Below, one piece after another: positions 32,401 through 43,570 of a stretch of DNA of 64,000 bases (within the stretch, counting starts at the first letter, position 1; every line of letters starts with the position of its first letter). The stretch spans positions 44,206,001 through 44,270,000 of the forward strand of contig OX419757.1 of NCBI GenBank assembly GCA_948567375.1, written 5' to 3'. Source of the DNA: Lunularia cruciata. Lineage: Eukaryota; Streptophyta; Marchantiopsida; Lunulariales; Lunulariaceae. Below the pieces are notes generated by a model, which worked only from the letters and a program-made list of their open reading frames with translations, did not search any database and had not been told where the DNA came from. A program made the translations under genes and the position numbers.

Positions 32401-33330
32401 CTCCTTGAGTCCCTTCTCCTCGTGGGACGCCATCTCTTTGTTCTTCTATCCGTCCCCGCTCTCCTTGACGCGGCCGTGCTCCTTGATCCCGGAATCAAAG
32501 GTTGCCCAATTCCATTGGTACTGGTCCACCCATGTGTGGCATTTCTGCCCGATAATGTTGAGGTGGAACTACTCCTTCACCTCCACCTAATGCTCCGGCT
32601 ATTCTCTACGCACAAGCAATAGCTTCAAATACCGTGCGAGGGTTTTGCACCATGAGTTCTTGGCAAATCTGCTCTTTCAACCCTCGTTTGAAATTGTCAA
32701 GAGCCTCTGCTGGACTCATGTCGGTAATTGCAACTTGTAGATCCAAAAATGCCTCCACATACTCTTGTACGCTATTCTTCTGTCTCAATCCCCATAGTCG
32801 GGTTCGAGCCATCTGCACAGAATCCACTGATTGGAAATTCTTGAGCAGTCCTTCTTGCATTGCTGTCCATGTGACCTCCCTTCTCTCTGCCAGCATGGAT
32901 CGTTCCCAAGCATCATACCATGTGAGGGCTTTATCGGTCAAGTACCCACATGCAAACACGCCTGCAGCATGCTCTGTGATCTCTGTTGAGAACAATCAAA
33001 AATATCGATTCATTCTCGAGATCCAATTCTCCACTACTCCCATCATACGCTGCCCCTTATAAGGCTCGATGTTGCAGGTCTTCTTCATCCGGAGTAGCAA
33101 TGTGGCTTCATCGTTGATAGGGTTTGTAGGCACGGGTGCCTCTCCAAGTACTTCAGTCACAGGTACTGGATTTTGAGACGGCTCTTCTTCTTGCATGGCT
33201 TGATCGTTCCTGAGGATCTGCACTTGACTTTGTAATGTCTCCATGGTCATCTTAATCTCTCAAAATTCATTCAACATCCCTTGCATTCCTTGCACCAGCT
33301 CTTGCAACTGCAGATCCATGGTTCCTGCAA
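32401..33330 (-). pseudogene. gag: RLG-C Gag (broken)
   Basis: Minus strand: METLQSQVQILRNDQAMQEE (33250 on), then KTCNIEPYKGQRMMGVVENW, a stop, and the gag core at 32995-32606: YLTDKALTWYDAWERS, WTAMQEGLLKNFQSVDSVQM, ARTRLWGLRQKNSVQEYVEA, and LDNFKRGLKEQICQELM. This is the usual retrotransposon gag fold of plant chromoviruses. At least three stops. An ATG at about 33319 (MDLQLQELVQGMQGML) may be the original start. Confidence 0.8.
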
Positions 33331-33352
33331 CACCCAATTGCTAACGTCTACT

Positions 33353-33556
33353 TCAATATAGAGTCAATATAATCACTCTGGAAGGCGCACAAACTATCGG
33401 AACTACCATTGGGACCTCAAAAGCTATCACTCGTTGATAATACTCCTCACCAAAATTCCTAACCACAAAATCTCTAAACATCACTTTCGGCCTCACTACA
33501 TAACGGATTTCTACTTGAGTGTTGAAAGGGAGAGGATTTGGGATATTCATATCCAT
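33353..33556 (-). CDS. Leader mini-protein 2 of RLG-C
   Basis: 67 codons on the minus strand between the primer site and gag. It contains FRDFVVRNFG, then exactly 12 residues, then PMVVPIV, ending in RVIILTLY. The pattern R-x2-[LV]-x3-[LF]-G-x12-P-x3-P-x-V is shared without gaps with the frames at 33561-33782, 55018-55188 and 56313-56477. I know no domain of this kind. It lies 4 bp after its partner frame in the same transcript direction. It is the most diverged of the four. Function unknown. Confidence 0.6.
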   Translation of the reverse strand: MDMNIPNPLPFNTQVEIRYVVRPKVMFRDFVVRNFGEEYYQRVIAFEVPMVVPIVCAPSRVIILTLY

Positions 33557-33560
33557 ATTA

Positions 33561-33782
33561 TCATAATAGAATGTAGATCGTCAAATCCCACTCTCTATCA
33601 TATATCACCACAGGTAGAATCACCGGGTTTGGTGAGTTCATCACTCTGTCCATGAATTCCGCGCCAAAGTGATAAACTAGCGATACTCTCATCTGCTCAC
33701 GCTGGATGAACATAACCTTGATGTGGAATGGGTTTGAGAATGGAAAGCTAGGTGCAGGAAATTGTCCCCCTGGCGCATCCAT
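33561..33782 (-). CDS. Leader mini-protein 1 of RLG-C
   Basis: 73 codons on the minus strand, the first frame after the primer site. After a Pro-rich start (MDAPGGQFPAPSFPF) comes REQMRVSLVYHFG, 12 residues, PVILPVVIYD and the end YILL. Compare MRAHLERTLG...PFVYPVVHYD...YILYT in RLG-D. RLG-C and RLG-D have different LTRs, primer tRNAs and gag proteins, so sharing this small protein in the same place is notable. It is intact, with its own ATG and stop. Confidence 0.65.
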   Translation of the reverse strand: MDAPGGQFPAPSFPFSNPFHIKVMFIQREQMRVSLVYHFGAEFMDRVMNSPNPVILPVVIYDREWDLTIYILL

Positions 33783-33909
33783 CCCATCCGCTCTCTAAAG
33801 TCCTTCCTAAGTCTAGCGATTACTCTATGTTCTCCACCTCAAATTACTCAGTTTCAATAGTTCGTGCTATTCCAAGAGGGGTGATCCACTCTCTTGGACT
33901 AGAACACTC

Positions 33910-33921
33910 GCTCTGATACCA
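33910..33921 (-). promoter_or_regulatory. Primer-binding site, initiator tRNA-Met type
   Basis: On the minus strand TGGTATCAGAGC, one base after the LTR end (GGAGTATTACA). This 12-nt string is the classic complement of the plant initiator tRNA-Met 3' end used by many copia and chromovirus elements. Confidence 0.9.
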
Positions 33922-33922
33922 T

Positions 33923-34662
33923 TGTAATACTCCGAGGACAAGAGAAGAGAGAAAATACAGATTGCACACTCAAACATTTGATGCCCCAAGGGAGCACCTT
34001 CTCTTTATTATATAGACAAAGAGGATCTCCTCCAAGGAAGCTCCACCATAGGATTAGGGACACAGATAGGTGACCTGTCAGCAAGCTCCACCCTTGGATT
34101 ACTTACTTGGATGGGTGACTTGTCTGGTCTAGGTCCTATCTGGTTGGTCAAACGAGCTTTGACCGGAGGGAATCTTTTAGGGAATCTTCCTGTAGGAATC
34201 TCAGAATCACATGAGTAAGGTACCGTTGGAAAGCTCTTGACGAGACAAACCAGGGGGGAGGGAAGGCCAGCCTTTCCACTGTTGGGGGGGGGAATCTGCA
34301 CATTTTCGAGGCCTAATTCATCTATTTAGGCCTCCGAAATTGCATTCAAAGATTTTTGGCATATTTTGGTTCCTACTCTATTTGTAGAAGTCCTCTTTTG
34401 GTGATACCTCTTTCTGATCTGTTTAGTCCATCATGTGTAACATCCTTCCAGATGTTACCAAACCAATTCTCACCTTTAAATCATATGTCTAGCTATTGGT
34501 TCTAAGGTTCTCAAGTCTGTTTCGGTTTCTGCCCTATTAGTAGAAGTACTCTTTTGGTGATACTTCTATCTGATCTATTTTGACCATCATGTATAACATC
34601 ATTCTAGATGTTACCAAACCAAATTTCACATCTAGATCATATGGCTAACCCTTGGTATTACA
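33923..34662 (-). repeat. 5' LTR of RLG-C
   Basis: 740 bp, on the minus strand starting TGTAATACCAAGGG (34662) and ending GGAGTATTACA (33923). A TATATAA-type box lies at 34003-34016 (minus). U3 holds two 156-bp tandem units (34367-34655). A run of nine G lies near 34285. There is no partner 3' LTR in the window. Confidence 0.88.
34367..34655 (-). repeat. 156-bp tandem repeat in RLG-C U3, two units
   Basis: TAGAAGT at 34385 and at 34541, CTCTTTTGGTGATAC in both, and AACATC(6 nt)GATGTT, a 6-bp inverted repeat, in both (near 34439 and 34597). Tandem U3 repeats often act as enhancers in LTRs; here this is inference. Confidence 0.75.
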
Positions 34663-35059
34663 CATTTGCAGCATACTTCTACTTTGGGTTGAATCTGATG
34701 AAGGAGGTAGAGTGGAAGAAGATGGTGTCTCACTTTCATTTGGATGAATGAAAAGAAGTAGATGAGACGGAGCAGCAATACATCTTACAACTCCAAAGTA
34801 GTGATAAGCACTTGCAAGAATGGGCCAAAACACAAAGGTAGCAATCACTATTCTAAAGATGAAGAAGCAGAGTCATCCCAAGGAGATGGTGTCACCAATT
34901 TAACCAAGAAAGATAAGGAAGGTGAACCCAAAGCACAAAATTGTACTAATCAATGAGTCATTGGGGGCAAAAGAATCAGAAGGAGAAGCCTAAGTTAAGT
35001 CAAAAGACTCAAGTAGAGAGGAAGAACCAAAGCTCATCCTACAAAGTGAAGAGTCAAGT

Positions 35060-38000
35060 TGTGACAACCCAACAATATCACTGATGTGGTAATCACACAA
35101 ATAAAGTTTGTTCCCACAGAGATACACATCAAAAATATTCAAATACAAAGACGAATGGTAGCAAGTAGTTCTTCTTGGTTGCGTCTTTAATCTCTTAGGT
35201 AGAAACCACACTCAAAAGGGAGTAACAAGTACTGATTTGCAGTCTCATCACAAATTCACACTCGCTAATCATAACTACATCAAATTCTGTCGAAACAAAT
35301 CTTGAATGTGGTGATTCAGATCCTTCTGAAGATGGCTACTTCACTGCACAACACCTTTGCCTCAGAATTGTGTTTCATTCCTCCATTGAAGGCAAACCTT
35401 CCTTAATCAAAATTGCTTCACATCAACCTTGCACTACAATGACAAATGCAAAAAACTACCAACGCTACAATTCCTTTCAGATCTGTCAAGGCATTGCTCC
35501 AATTGCACTTCACTCAAGATCAAACACACAAAATGAAGATCAAGGCTATGGAATTAACATACAACAAGCACACAGACTTGCACTTCAAAATTATCTCAAC
35601 ACTCACAAATACAAACATTGAATTGGCACTCGAAATTAAGCTCAAGCAACGATGATTGCTTCACAAACAAGGATCGCTTTATCTATCTTCAAAAATCTGG
35701 AATACTGAACAACATAACACTACGATTGCCCCTTTTAGATAGGCTAAGCACTTGATAGTTATCTAACTTCCTAAATTGCTTCCAAACAACTTTACCAACC
35801 TATAGATCCAAAATGACAATGCACCTCTTCATATCAGCCTCTTCTTATCTCAAAATTAGTTCTAATTCAATTTGATATCTACTTCTTCTTAGGCTTCCAA
35901 ACTCGTTGATCCTCCAAGTATTTCTCCTTCTTTGGGTCTAGCTTTGGGTCTATCAACTACCAAAACCTTCGCTATTTCTACCACTTCTTCACTCTGATCT
36001 GCAATTAAACTCATTGTGACAACCCGTCATATATCACTTTTGCGGTAATCAGGTAAGTAAAGTTCGTTCCCGCAAAGATAGTAGTCAGAAATGTCAAAAT
36101 ACAAAGTCAAACAGTAACATGTAGTTCTTCTTAAGTTCTTCTTTAGTCTTTCAGGTAGAAACCACACCTAGAAGAGAGTAACAAGCACTGATTTGCAGTC
36201 TTGTCACAAATTAACACTTCTTAATCACAACTCCATCAAATCTTTCCAAATAATCTTGATTGTGATGATTCAAGCTCTCCCAAAAATGTCACTTCACTGC
36301 AAAACTACTTTGTCTCAGAATTGGGTTCCACCCTTCCACTAAAGGCACAACTTCCTTGATCTAAATTGCTTCACATCAACATTACACTGCACTCACAAAT
36401 GCAAAATACTACCAACACTACAATTCCTCTCAGATCTATCATGGCATTGCTCCGATTGCACTTCACTCAGGGTCAAACACACAGAATGAAGATCAAGGCT
36501 GTGGAATCCAACATCCAACAAACACATTGACTTTGAATTTCTCCACATACTCACAAACACAAGCACAACGTTGATACTCAGAATCAAGCTCAAGCAACGA
36601 GCAGTGCTTCACAGCACTTTGCTTTATCTATTCTCAAAAATTATAAGCACTAAACAACATAATACTGCGAATGCCACTCTTAAATAGTGAAGCAAACGAA
36701 AATTCTAACAACTCTATTGTTCTACAACAACTCTTCTAACATGTAGATCCAAAATGACAATGCACTTCTTCATATCTACCTCTTCAAATCTCAAAACTGT
36801 TACTACCCTGATCCGATGTCAACCTCTTCATCTACTTCCAAACCCCATCTCAAAGTAACTTCACTTTCTAATCTATCCTCAGGTTTCACAACTACTACTT
36901 CCTCTACAAATTCTAACATTTCTTCATCTTGATCTGCAATTCCACTAGTGGGTAATCTATCTAACTCCTTATCTCCCGACCCACTCTTCTCAAATATCTC
37001 CGATGGTAACTCCAAAGATATCTGCACTCTTATATTATCTACTTTGAGTTTAGCTACTATCAATTCCTTTGCTAATTCCACTATATCCTCATCAATAGTT
37101 GTTACTGAAAGCATGAGTACACTATCTACACTTTCAATTTGTAACCCACTTTCCCCTAATCACTCATGTTACTGGCCCGAATACACTTATTGTCTGATCT
37201 TGCACTTTGGGTTTATTCACTATTGCTATTTCTCCTCTAACTCTATCCTATCTTCAATCAAAACTGAAATTGAAGTCATGGGTATCCCAACTATCTATTT
37301 TTTTCTCTATCCTTACTCTCTCTAATGCCTTTGGCAAGATTCCAAAAGTCACTTTCACTACACTCCGAAGTCTGACTATCTCAAATCTAGTCATCATCGT
37401 CTTGAGGCAAAGAAGCTTCTAACCCAAAGTTGTGTAAACCTGAAGTCCAAAATCCAAAGTCCAAAGTCCAAAGTCTGAAGTTCAAAGTCACATTGACCCA
37501 AAGACACCAACCCGAAGACATCTACTCCCAAAACTTCAAATACTTATAACTTCTTGTACAAGCCTCTAAACTCTGCAATTTTGGTGGCAATGGAAAGCCC
37601 TAAACAAGATGCTTCTAACGAAATATAGCATGCATGATTTGGACTTGTCGTCACTGAGATATGGCCCCTGCAAGAATCTGGACCTGCAACTTCCCTTCCT
37701 CCTTCGGGTCTGCCTTCCTTTTGCATCTGATCTGATTTTTTTCTTCCTTTGACATGAAGTAAGCTTCTTCAGGTCTGATCCATTCAGAGTCCTTCTTCCT
37801 CAAACACAAAGTTGACTTCCTCAAGCTTGATTAAAACACAAGTTTCCCATCATTTCTTCTCCATTTGGTTTCAATTTGGTTTCAGCAAGGCACTTCTTCT
37901 TCAAAACTTGTCCAAGATGAAAAATGTATGTACCAGACTCATAGGTAATCTATCTACTTCCTAATCTTGCAACCCACTCTTTTCTAAAGTCTCAAGTAAC

Positions 38001-38720
38001 TAACCCAAAGACACTTACTGTCTAATCTTGCACTTCAAGTTCATTCATTAAAGCTATTTTCTCTTCTAATTCTATCTTATCTTCAATCTGAACTAAAATT
38101 GAAGTTCGGGGCATTCTAAATATCTTCTTTCCCTACTCTAACTTCCTTTGATGCCTCTAGCAAGACCCTCAAAGTCACCTTTACTGCACTCCAAGGTCCA
38201 ACTACCTCAGATCTGGTAACCTTTGTCTTAAGGCAAAGAAGCTTCTAAGCCAAAGTCTCTATGCACAAAGTCATATAAGTCCAAAGTCGTATAGACCAAA
38301 AGAACATAAACCCAAAGTAATGTGGACCCAAAGGACCTCAACCCGAAGTCACACAACTACTCCATACGTCTACTAGAGAAACTTCAAATGCTTGTAACTA
38401 TTGACCTCCAAACTTTGCAATTTTGGTAACAGAAAGCCTTGAACAAGACACTTCCAACAAGATATAGAATGCATGATTTTGACATGTTGTCATTGAGATA
38501 TTGCACCCACAAGAATCCTGACTTGCAACTTCCATTTCTCCTTTGGGTCTACCCTCCTTTAGTCCGATCTGAGTTCTTCTTCCTCTAACATGAAATTGAC
38601 TTCTTTGGGTCAAAGCAAAATATAGACTTCTCATCATTTCTTCTCGATTTGGGTTCAATTTGGTTTCAGTAATGCACTTCTTCTTTAAAACTAGTCCAAA
38701 TGAAAAATGTGGGTACTACA
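35060..38720 (-). repeat. Short-form RLG-A solo LTR, minus strand, with a nested LTR inside
   Basis: Starts TGTGACAACCC (35060), ends GTGGGTACTACA (38720). Without the nested LTR it is about 1.73 kb, less than half the 3.9-kb form, and keeps only a trace of the C-terminal coiled-coil frame (about 35850-36014). Plus-strand RLG-A coiled-coil sequence stops at 35059 (GAAGAGTCAAGT) and resumes at 38721 (AGAGCATTGGAAGTGAGG), so it is an insertion. The expected 5-bp duplication (CAAGT / AGAGC) is not clean. Confidence 0.8.
36015..37937 (-). repeat. Short-form RLG-A solo LTR nested in another, minus strand
   Basis: 1923 bp from TGTGACAACCCG to GTATGTACCAGA, with a perfect 5-bp target duplication CTCAT (36010-36014 and 37938-37942). 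It carries a reversed TATTTAAGAG box near 36675 and the last about 100 codons of the coiled-coil frame (37114-36803: EKSGSGDKELDRLP, LEVDEEVDIGSG). The rest of that frame is absent, so this is a deleted, probably non-coding LTR subtype. Confidence 0.88.
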
Positions 38721-39935
38721 AGAGCATTGGAAGTGAGGATGAATTTGAAGTTAAGCAACAAAGAGAGAATGATGTTGAGGAAGAAGATTGGGAGTTCCAT
38801 GGCACAATTGATTGCATGGGAGGAGGAGATATTCCTTGTCTAGAATTGCCACATATAGATTCAAGAAACCCAAGAAGTCAAACCAAAGTTGGGGTTTCAG
38901 AAAGCGGATGAGATCAAAGAGAAGTGTGCAGACCATAGTTGGAAAATTGAGTTAAGCAAGTAAAGTAGATAAAGAGGGAGAAAGCTTGGATGAAATGACA
39001 CTGAATGTAAGAAGATCAAGACTTTGGAGCAAAGCTCAAGTAGAAGAAGCAATGAAGGAGGCAAAGCCCAAAGATCAAAAAATTATAAGAGACTTTGATG
39101 GGGTGGAATACTTGTCAAAGATTGTATGTCCATTGTTATTGCAGTTGAAGAAGAAGAGAGAAGAGTTGAAGAGAATTCATTCATAGTAAGTTGAAGAGAA
39201 TTCATTCATTCACGGATGAATTTAGAGAAGTAAAATATATGAGTGAAGAAAGTTTGGAGTTAAGAAGGAAGTTAATCCGAGGAGAAAAGGAAGCCAAAGA
39301 ACTTTGAGCTGAGGCAGAACGTTGGAGGAAGGAATTCAAGAGCTTGATAGAAGACTTTGTAAAGAAAGGCAAAGCAATGCAAAGCAAGACAAAGATCAAG
39401 GGGGGCAGATGGCAAAGATTGAGGCATTGAGGGTCAAAGTCCATGACGCTCAAGTGGAAGTTATTCATTTAAAGCCTATGGCAGCAATGATGGGATGAGT
39501 GTTGGATAGCTTGAAAATGAGTGTGGCAAAGAAAGATCAAGCTTGGCAAAGAGAATTGACCACACAAAATTAGGAGGAGGAAAGATTGTGATGTTTAATC
39601 ATAAGAATGGAAGTGTAACTCAGACAGATGCAAAGGAGAAGGAAGCAATGAAAGCCAAATTGGAAGACAAGTTGATGTATAAGGAGGAGTTGCAAGTGAA
39701 AAGAGAAAATAAGCCAGAGACAATTGATGAAGCAATTGTGAGAGTGAAAGTGATGCTCATTACAATATCTAAAGTTCAATTGGAGGAAGCAAGATTGCAC
39801 AAAAGGAAATTGTTAGTGCAAGAGACGAGGAAGAAAAAAGTGAAGGATGTAAATTTGAATAAGTTATTGATTAGTTTAGGGGAGAGAGTAGATAGGAATA
39901 TGTTAGAAGAAGGAGAGAATGTTGTGTCAAATTAG
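38721..39935 (+). pseudogene. U3-encoded coiled-coil protein in the RLG-A 5' LTR (broken)
   Basis: Visible blocks: EEDWEFHGTIDCMGGGDIPC (38778-38840), MTLNVRRSRLWSKAQVEEAM (38993-39055), DGVEYLSKIVCPLLLQLKKK (39098-39157), coiled coil (39200-39540), then KLEDKLMYKEELQVKRE and EARLHKRKLLVQETRKKK (39540-39850) and LGERVDRNMLEEGENV (39880). The frame is cut by the 0.83-kb deletion at 39968. The N-terminal part lies at 28690-29284 and 34663-35059. It is close to the copy in the 3' LTR, as expected for a pair of LTRs from one insertion. Confidence 0.75.
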
Positions 39936-40259
39936 CTTTAGCAAGAAAGGAGTTAGATGAACTCAGGAGTAGCCTTCTTTAGGAGAATCTAAATCATCAT
40001 AATCAAGATTTGTTTGGACAAAATTTGATAGAAATTGTGATTAAGAGAGTTTTTAATTTGTGATAAGACTATGATCATTGCTTGTTACTCTCTTTTGGGT
40101 GTGGTTTCTACTTGAGAGAGATTAAAGGTACAACCAAGAAGAACTAAGTGTTACTTTTTTACTTTGTATTTGACCATTTTTTACTTGTATCTTGGTGGGA
40201 ACAAACTTTACGTATTGATTACCGCAAAAGTGATATTTGTCGAGTTGTCACATGATTTT

Positions 40260-40279
40260 TGGCACCGTTGCCAGAGATA
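40260..40279 (+). promoter_or_regulatory. Primer-binding site of RLG-A, tRNA-Asp type
   Basis: TGGCACCGTTGCCAGAGATA begins 7 nt after the LTR end (spacer TGATTTT). Compared with the remembered tRNA-Asp complement TGGCGCCGTTGCCGGGGA it differs by G-to-A changes only. The minus-strand copy at 19239 keeps the other positions, and together they give the expected string. Confidence 0.8.
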
Positions 40280-40299
40280 CAAATCTTGAGAGTGAAAGA

Positions 40300-42190
40300 A
40301 TACAAAGTCAAATCTGAAATTGGGTGTCCAACAAATATGAATGTTTGCATCAAGAGAACAATAGGAAGAGAGACTTTGTAAGCAAACTTTGCACCTTGGA
40401 AGAGGAAGAACACCAAAAGAGCCATATCACCTTTGACAAAGCTGAGAAGGAGGCGTTGGACTTGCAACTTCCTCACAAGGTTCATGAAGCATTGAAAGAT
40501 CTTGAGCAAAAGAAACAAGAGACAGGTGGTAAGGTTACTTTGCATCTCCAAATCCTAAGAAGAACAAAGATGCAAGCAAACAAAAATATTTGCTATGACC
40601 CAATACACCTTCTCCCTCAAGAGCTATCAAGGGAGCCGGTTTCATAAAAGAATTCATTCATGAAAAGACCACATAAATTCTTATGGGAGAAGAGTGTCAA
40701 TATATTCTTCATACAATCCCTTGACTTGTTCAAAGAGATTTCAAAGAGCTAATGGAAGAAATTGAACCTCTATCTCCGACTTGAGTTGAAGTTGACATAC
40801 CAATAGAAGATCCATCTGTCAACAAAGACTCCACCTTGAACTTGGTGAACCCTTGAGCTAAATGCAATGCACAAACACCAGCCAATACCTTTGCTCCATC
40901 AAGCCTCACTTTACCATAGCCCATTTTCTAGAGTGTTAGAATGACTTTGTTACCCATAACCCAATATGCATATAAAAAATACAAGGAGATGGAGCAAGAT
41001 GAAGATCCTGATGAATTCATCAAAGAATTTGAAGTCATCTCCTTTGCCAATAAGGAGCATGACTCTGCTGACCGACAACAAATTTTCCAAGTCTACTTCA
41101 AAAGAAAGCTCAGAGCTGGTACACACATGTAACCTAAAAGTGGTTCAGACCAGTGGACTGGGCGGACTTGCAAAACAGCTTCCTAGAATGATTCCAAGAA
41201 GTGGATTATGATACAAGTGTCTTCGCGGCACTCAATGATTTTGATAAAGGGAAGAAAGAGAAGTTGAGAGACTACTCTGAGCGGTTCAAGGCCCTCTTGA
41301 ACCAATTTTTCAAAGCAATCCAGTGTGGTGGGTTACTCCGATGCCCAATCTATCACCTGGTTCCTTAGTGGATTGTCACCAAAGATTCATATCTTTGCTA
41401 GGGAGAAGAATGTAACTTCCCTAGACAAAGTGCTCAAACATTTTGCCAGATATGAGGCAGCCTACTCTCACTCTTCTGGTAACCAAAAGAATCAAGAGAA
41501 GAAAGGCAAGAAGCCCAAACAAAGAGCTTCTTGTAGCTCCTCCACTTCAAAAGAATCCTCCATGTCTTCAAGTTCTTCTTTGGAATCTGAAGAAGAATCA
41601 AAGCCAAGAAGAATACAAAGGCAAGGAGGAAAGAAACCCTTGACACCTCCAGCAAAAAGTGTAAATAAAACTGGCAATAAGCTGGAGACCCTTATAAAAG
41701 AGTTTGTGGATTTTAAGATCCAAATGATTGGAGCAAAGGACCAAAGAAAGTCTCCTTCATTTGGCAGATCCAATGTATGGTGCACCACATGTAGCAAATC
41801 AGGCCATGCCAACATAGAGTGTCTCACCAGCAATGCCTTTCTAGTGCAACAAATTGACAAGGTTCCAAGATGGGACCAAAATGAGGAGGAAGATGCAGTG
41901 TACCAGACTCAAGAGATATAGCCTCATGCCAATACATCATATCAAGGTCTAAGGTATGGACCAAGGGAGTACAACAACAATGCTTCCCAACAAAGACCAC
42001 CAATGGGCAGCCAGAATTAGCCTTAGAATGTTGCATCGGGTGCATGTTATAATTGTGGCTCTTTGGGCCATTGTCTCCGAATTGCCCTAAGCCAACGCAT
42101 TAGGGTTAGGTATGTTCCACTCTATGGAAATTGTAAAGGATCAGGCCACACTGGTAATCAGTGCCCACAACCACCTAACCAAAAGCCTCT
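40300..42190 (+). pseudogene. gag: RLG-A Gag (broken)
   Basis: N-terminal region 40324-40647 (LPHKVHEALKDLEQKKQETG). The core is in two frames: 40941-41132 (YKKYKEMEQDEDPDEFIKEF) and around 41190-41320 (FDKGKKEKLRDYSERFKALL), then SITWFLSGLSPKIHIFARE and HFARYEAAYSHSSG (41355-41470). A Ser/Lys-rich stretch follows. Zinc knuckles: CTTCSKSGHANIEC (about 41781-41822), CYNCGSLGH (about 42049) and a third decayed one, NCKGSGHTGNQC (about 42130). Three knuckles and a long Ser-rich linker are unusual but read in order. At least four frame breaks. Gag would package RNA. Confidence 0.75.
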
Positions 42191-42299
42191 GGTAAAGTAT
42201 GTACATACCATAGTTGAGCATGTTGCACTTCAGTCCAATATAAATTGCATAACACTTGAGGAAGAGGGAGTCCAAATTCAGAAAGAGAATGGCCAGACC

Positions 42300-43570
42300 T
42301 TGAAATTTTGAAGGTTGAGACATGCTTAAGTAAGAAGAAGCATGACCCCAAAGAAGTGAGTACTACTTCTTTGTATTCATGGAAGGCAAAGAGGCTACGC
42401 CGAAAAGCTATTCTTTCTGCAAAGGAGGAGAAGATCCTAGCCAAAGCCTTGCAGAAAGAAATCCAAGAGGCAAAGAACTTGGGAGATGAGTTTGGAGGAA
42501 AGTATGAAGAAAAAGCCTCCAATGTTTCCAGCTAGCATCAGACCCAAAGTCAAGGATCTCATCCAAGCCAAGATGGGTAAACCTAAAGAATCTTGGGCCA
42601 AGACCACCGGTACTTTGGTCACCATCATGAAGCGCCTTGATGTCCAATTTGAACACGGAGAGACATCAAACCTGAAGTCAAAGGTGAAGAAGGTGAAATT
42701 GGGAAGAGTATCCCAATACGACATTGTGGTAGATTTGGCATCCACAAATGCTAATGTCACATTTAAGCAATTGTGGGAGGACAACAAGCCATACAAGAAA
42801 CAGCTAAGTTTGGCCATCAAGAAAGTAAGGGTGATGACCAAGAAAGAGTTGCCCTCAATACATTGTATTGAGCAAGAGGATTTGGGATCCCCCAAAGTAG
42901 GTGCAAAGATCACGGGTTGTAGGATCATATTGATACCCATTGATTTGGATTTTGACATGAATTCATGACAGAAGACACCACATATCACACGTTTGGTATC
43001 ACACGTTTGAGCCAACACTTCAAATTGTGAAGTTTGTGCACCAAACCGGAAGATAGCCTTTGGGTATGCTATCAAATATTACCATGATCATTGGAGTGAT
43101 ACCTTTCAAATTAAATTACATTGTGTTGAGGCCAGTGACCAAAACCGGTTATCCACTATTGATTGGACAACCCTAGTTGTATAGTGCCCAAGTTGTTGTG
43201 GATTGGCACCAATAGAAGCTACGGTTTAAGGACACTGTGTCCAAGGACTAGAAGCTGGTGATTGTGAGTTGGACAAAGGTTCCACACCTTGGGGAAATGA
43301 CTTTGTCAAAAGACAAAGATGAATCCAAAGATTCTTTTTCTTTGTCTTCCAAGGACTCCAAAGATGAAGTCCAAGTCCATCAATTGGAATGCTACAAGGT
43401 AGAGGTTAAAGACAAAGACCCATATGACATCACCTTGAGTAAAAACAATTTGGAGGAAGAGATTTTGACTATAGTTCAACTCAGGTTAAGCCAAGTTAGT
43501 CATGTTGAAGGAGTCATCAACCTCAATGATTGTCAAGATGTTATCTTGTCTGAAGGTAAAATTTGAAAAT
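42300..43570 (+). pseudogene. RLG-A linker and protease (broken)
   Basis: A basic linker (42308-42535, 42486-42968: PPMFPASIRPKVKDLIQAKM and VSQYDIVVDLASTNANVTFK) precedes the protease. The active-site stretch reads RIILIPIDLDFDMNS where the minus copy has ILIDLGLGVNVM, so D-L-G is lost. PLGMLSNITMIIGVIPFKLN, TKTGYPLLIGQP and LYSAQVVVDWHQ follow (43050-43225). An acidic Ser/Asp/Lys linker (43258-43566) with VQLRLSQVSHVEGVINLND leads to RT, as at 17659-18180. Confidence 0.7.

Larger units (their letters stand above)
29285..34662 (-). mobile_element. RLG-C: Ty3/gypsy element, minus strand, 3' end missing
   Basis: Read downwards: 5' LTR 34662-33923, primer site 33921-33910, two mini-protein frames, gag, protease, RT, RNase H and integrase ending abruptly at about 29290, where RLG-A LTR sequence starts. 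The 3' LTR and anything after integrase (a chromodomain, if it had one) are gone, so no target duplication can be checked. The initiator-Met primer site and the wording of RT and integrase resemble plant chromoviruses. Pol is unusually well kept, with only two stops between 29290 and 31818. Confidence 0.85.
28168..40252 (+). repeat. 5' LTR of the RLG-A element (split by two insertions, internal deletion)
   Basis: Three pieces, 28168-29284, 34663-35059 and 38721-40252, align in order with the 3' LTR. Near 39968 the sequence jumps from GTTAGATGAACTC to GTAGCC, skipping the equivalent of about 49858-50682. That removes the end of the coiled-coil frame and the promoter box, so this LTR cannot start transcription. 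Pieces plus deletion add up to about 3.87 kb, agreeing with the 3.90-kb 3' LTR. Confidence 0.85.

Noticed and set aside
29285-34662. Target duplication of RLG-C
   Set aside because: The 3' LTR is missing, so the left edge is a truncation and no duplication can be defined.
35055-38725. Clean 5-bp duplication around the outer short RLG-A LTR
   Set aside because: CAAGT and AGAGC agree at only two of five positions. Insertion is still supported by the continuity of the host sequence.
40730-40924. Minus-strand frame with FTKFKVESLLTDGSS and STSTQVGD, similar to a plus-strand frame at 18650-18883
   Set aside because: In both places it is antisense to the RLG-A gag leader. The similarity reflects the shared element; the sense strand also reads as Gag-like sequence.
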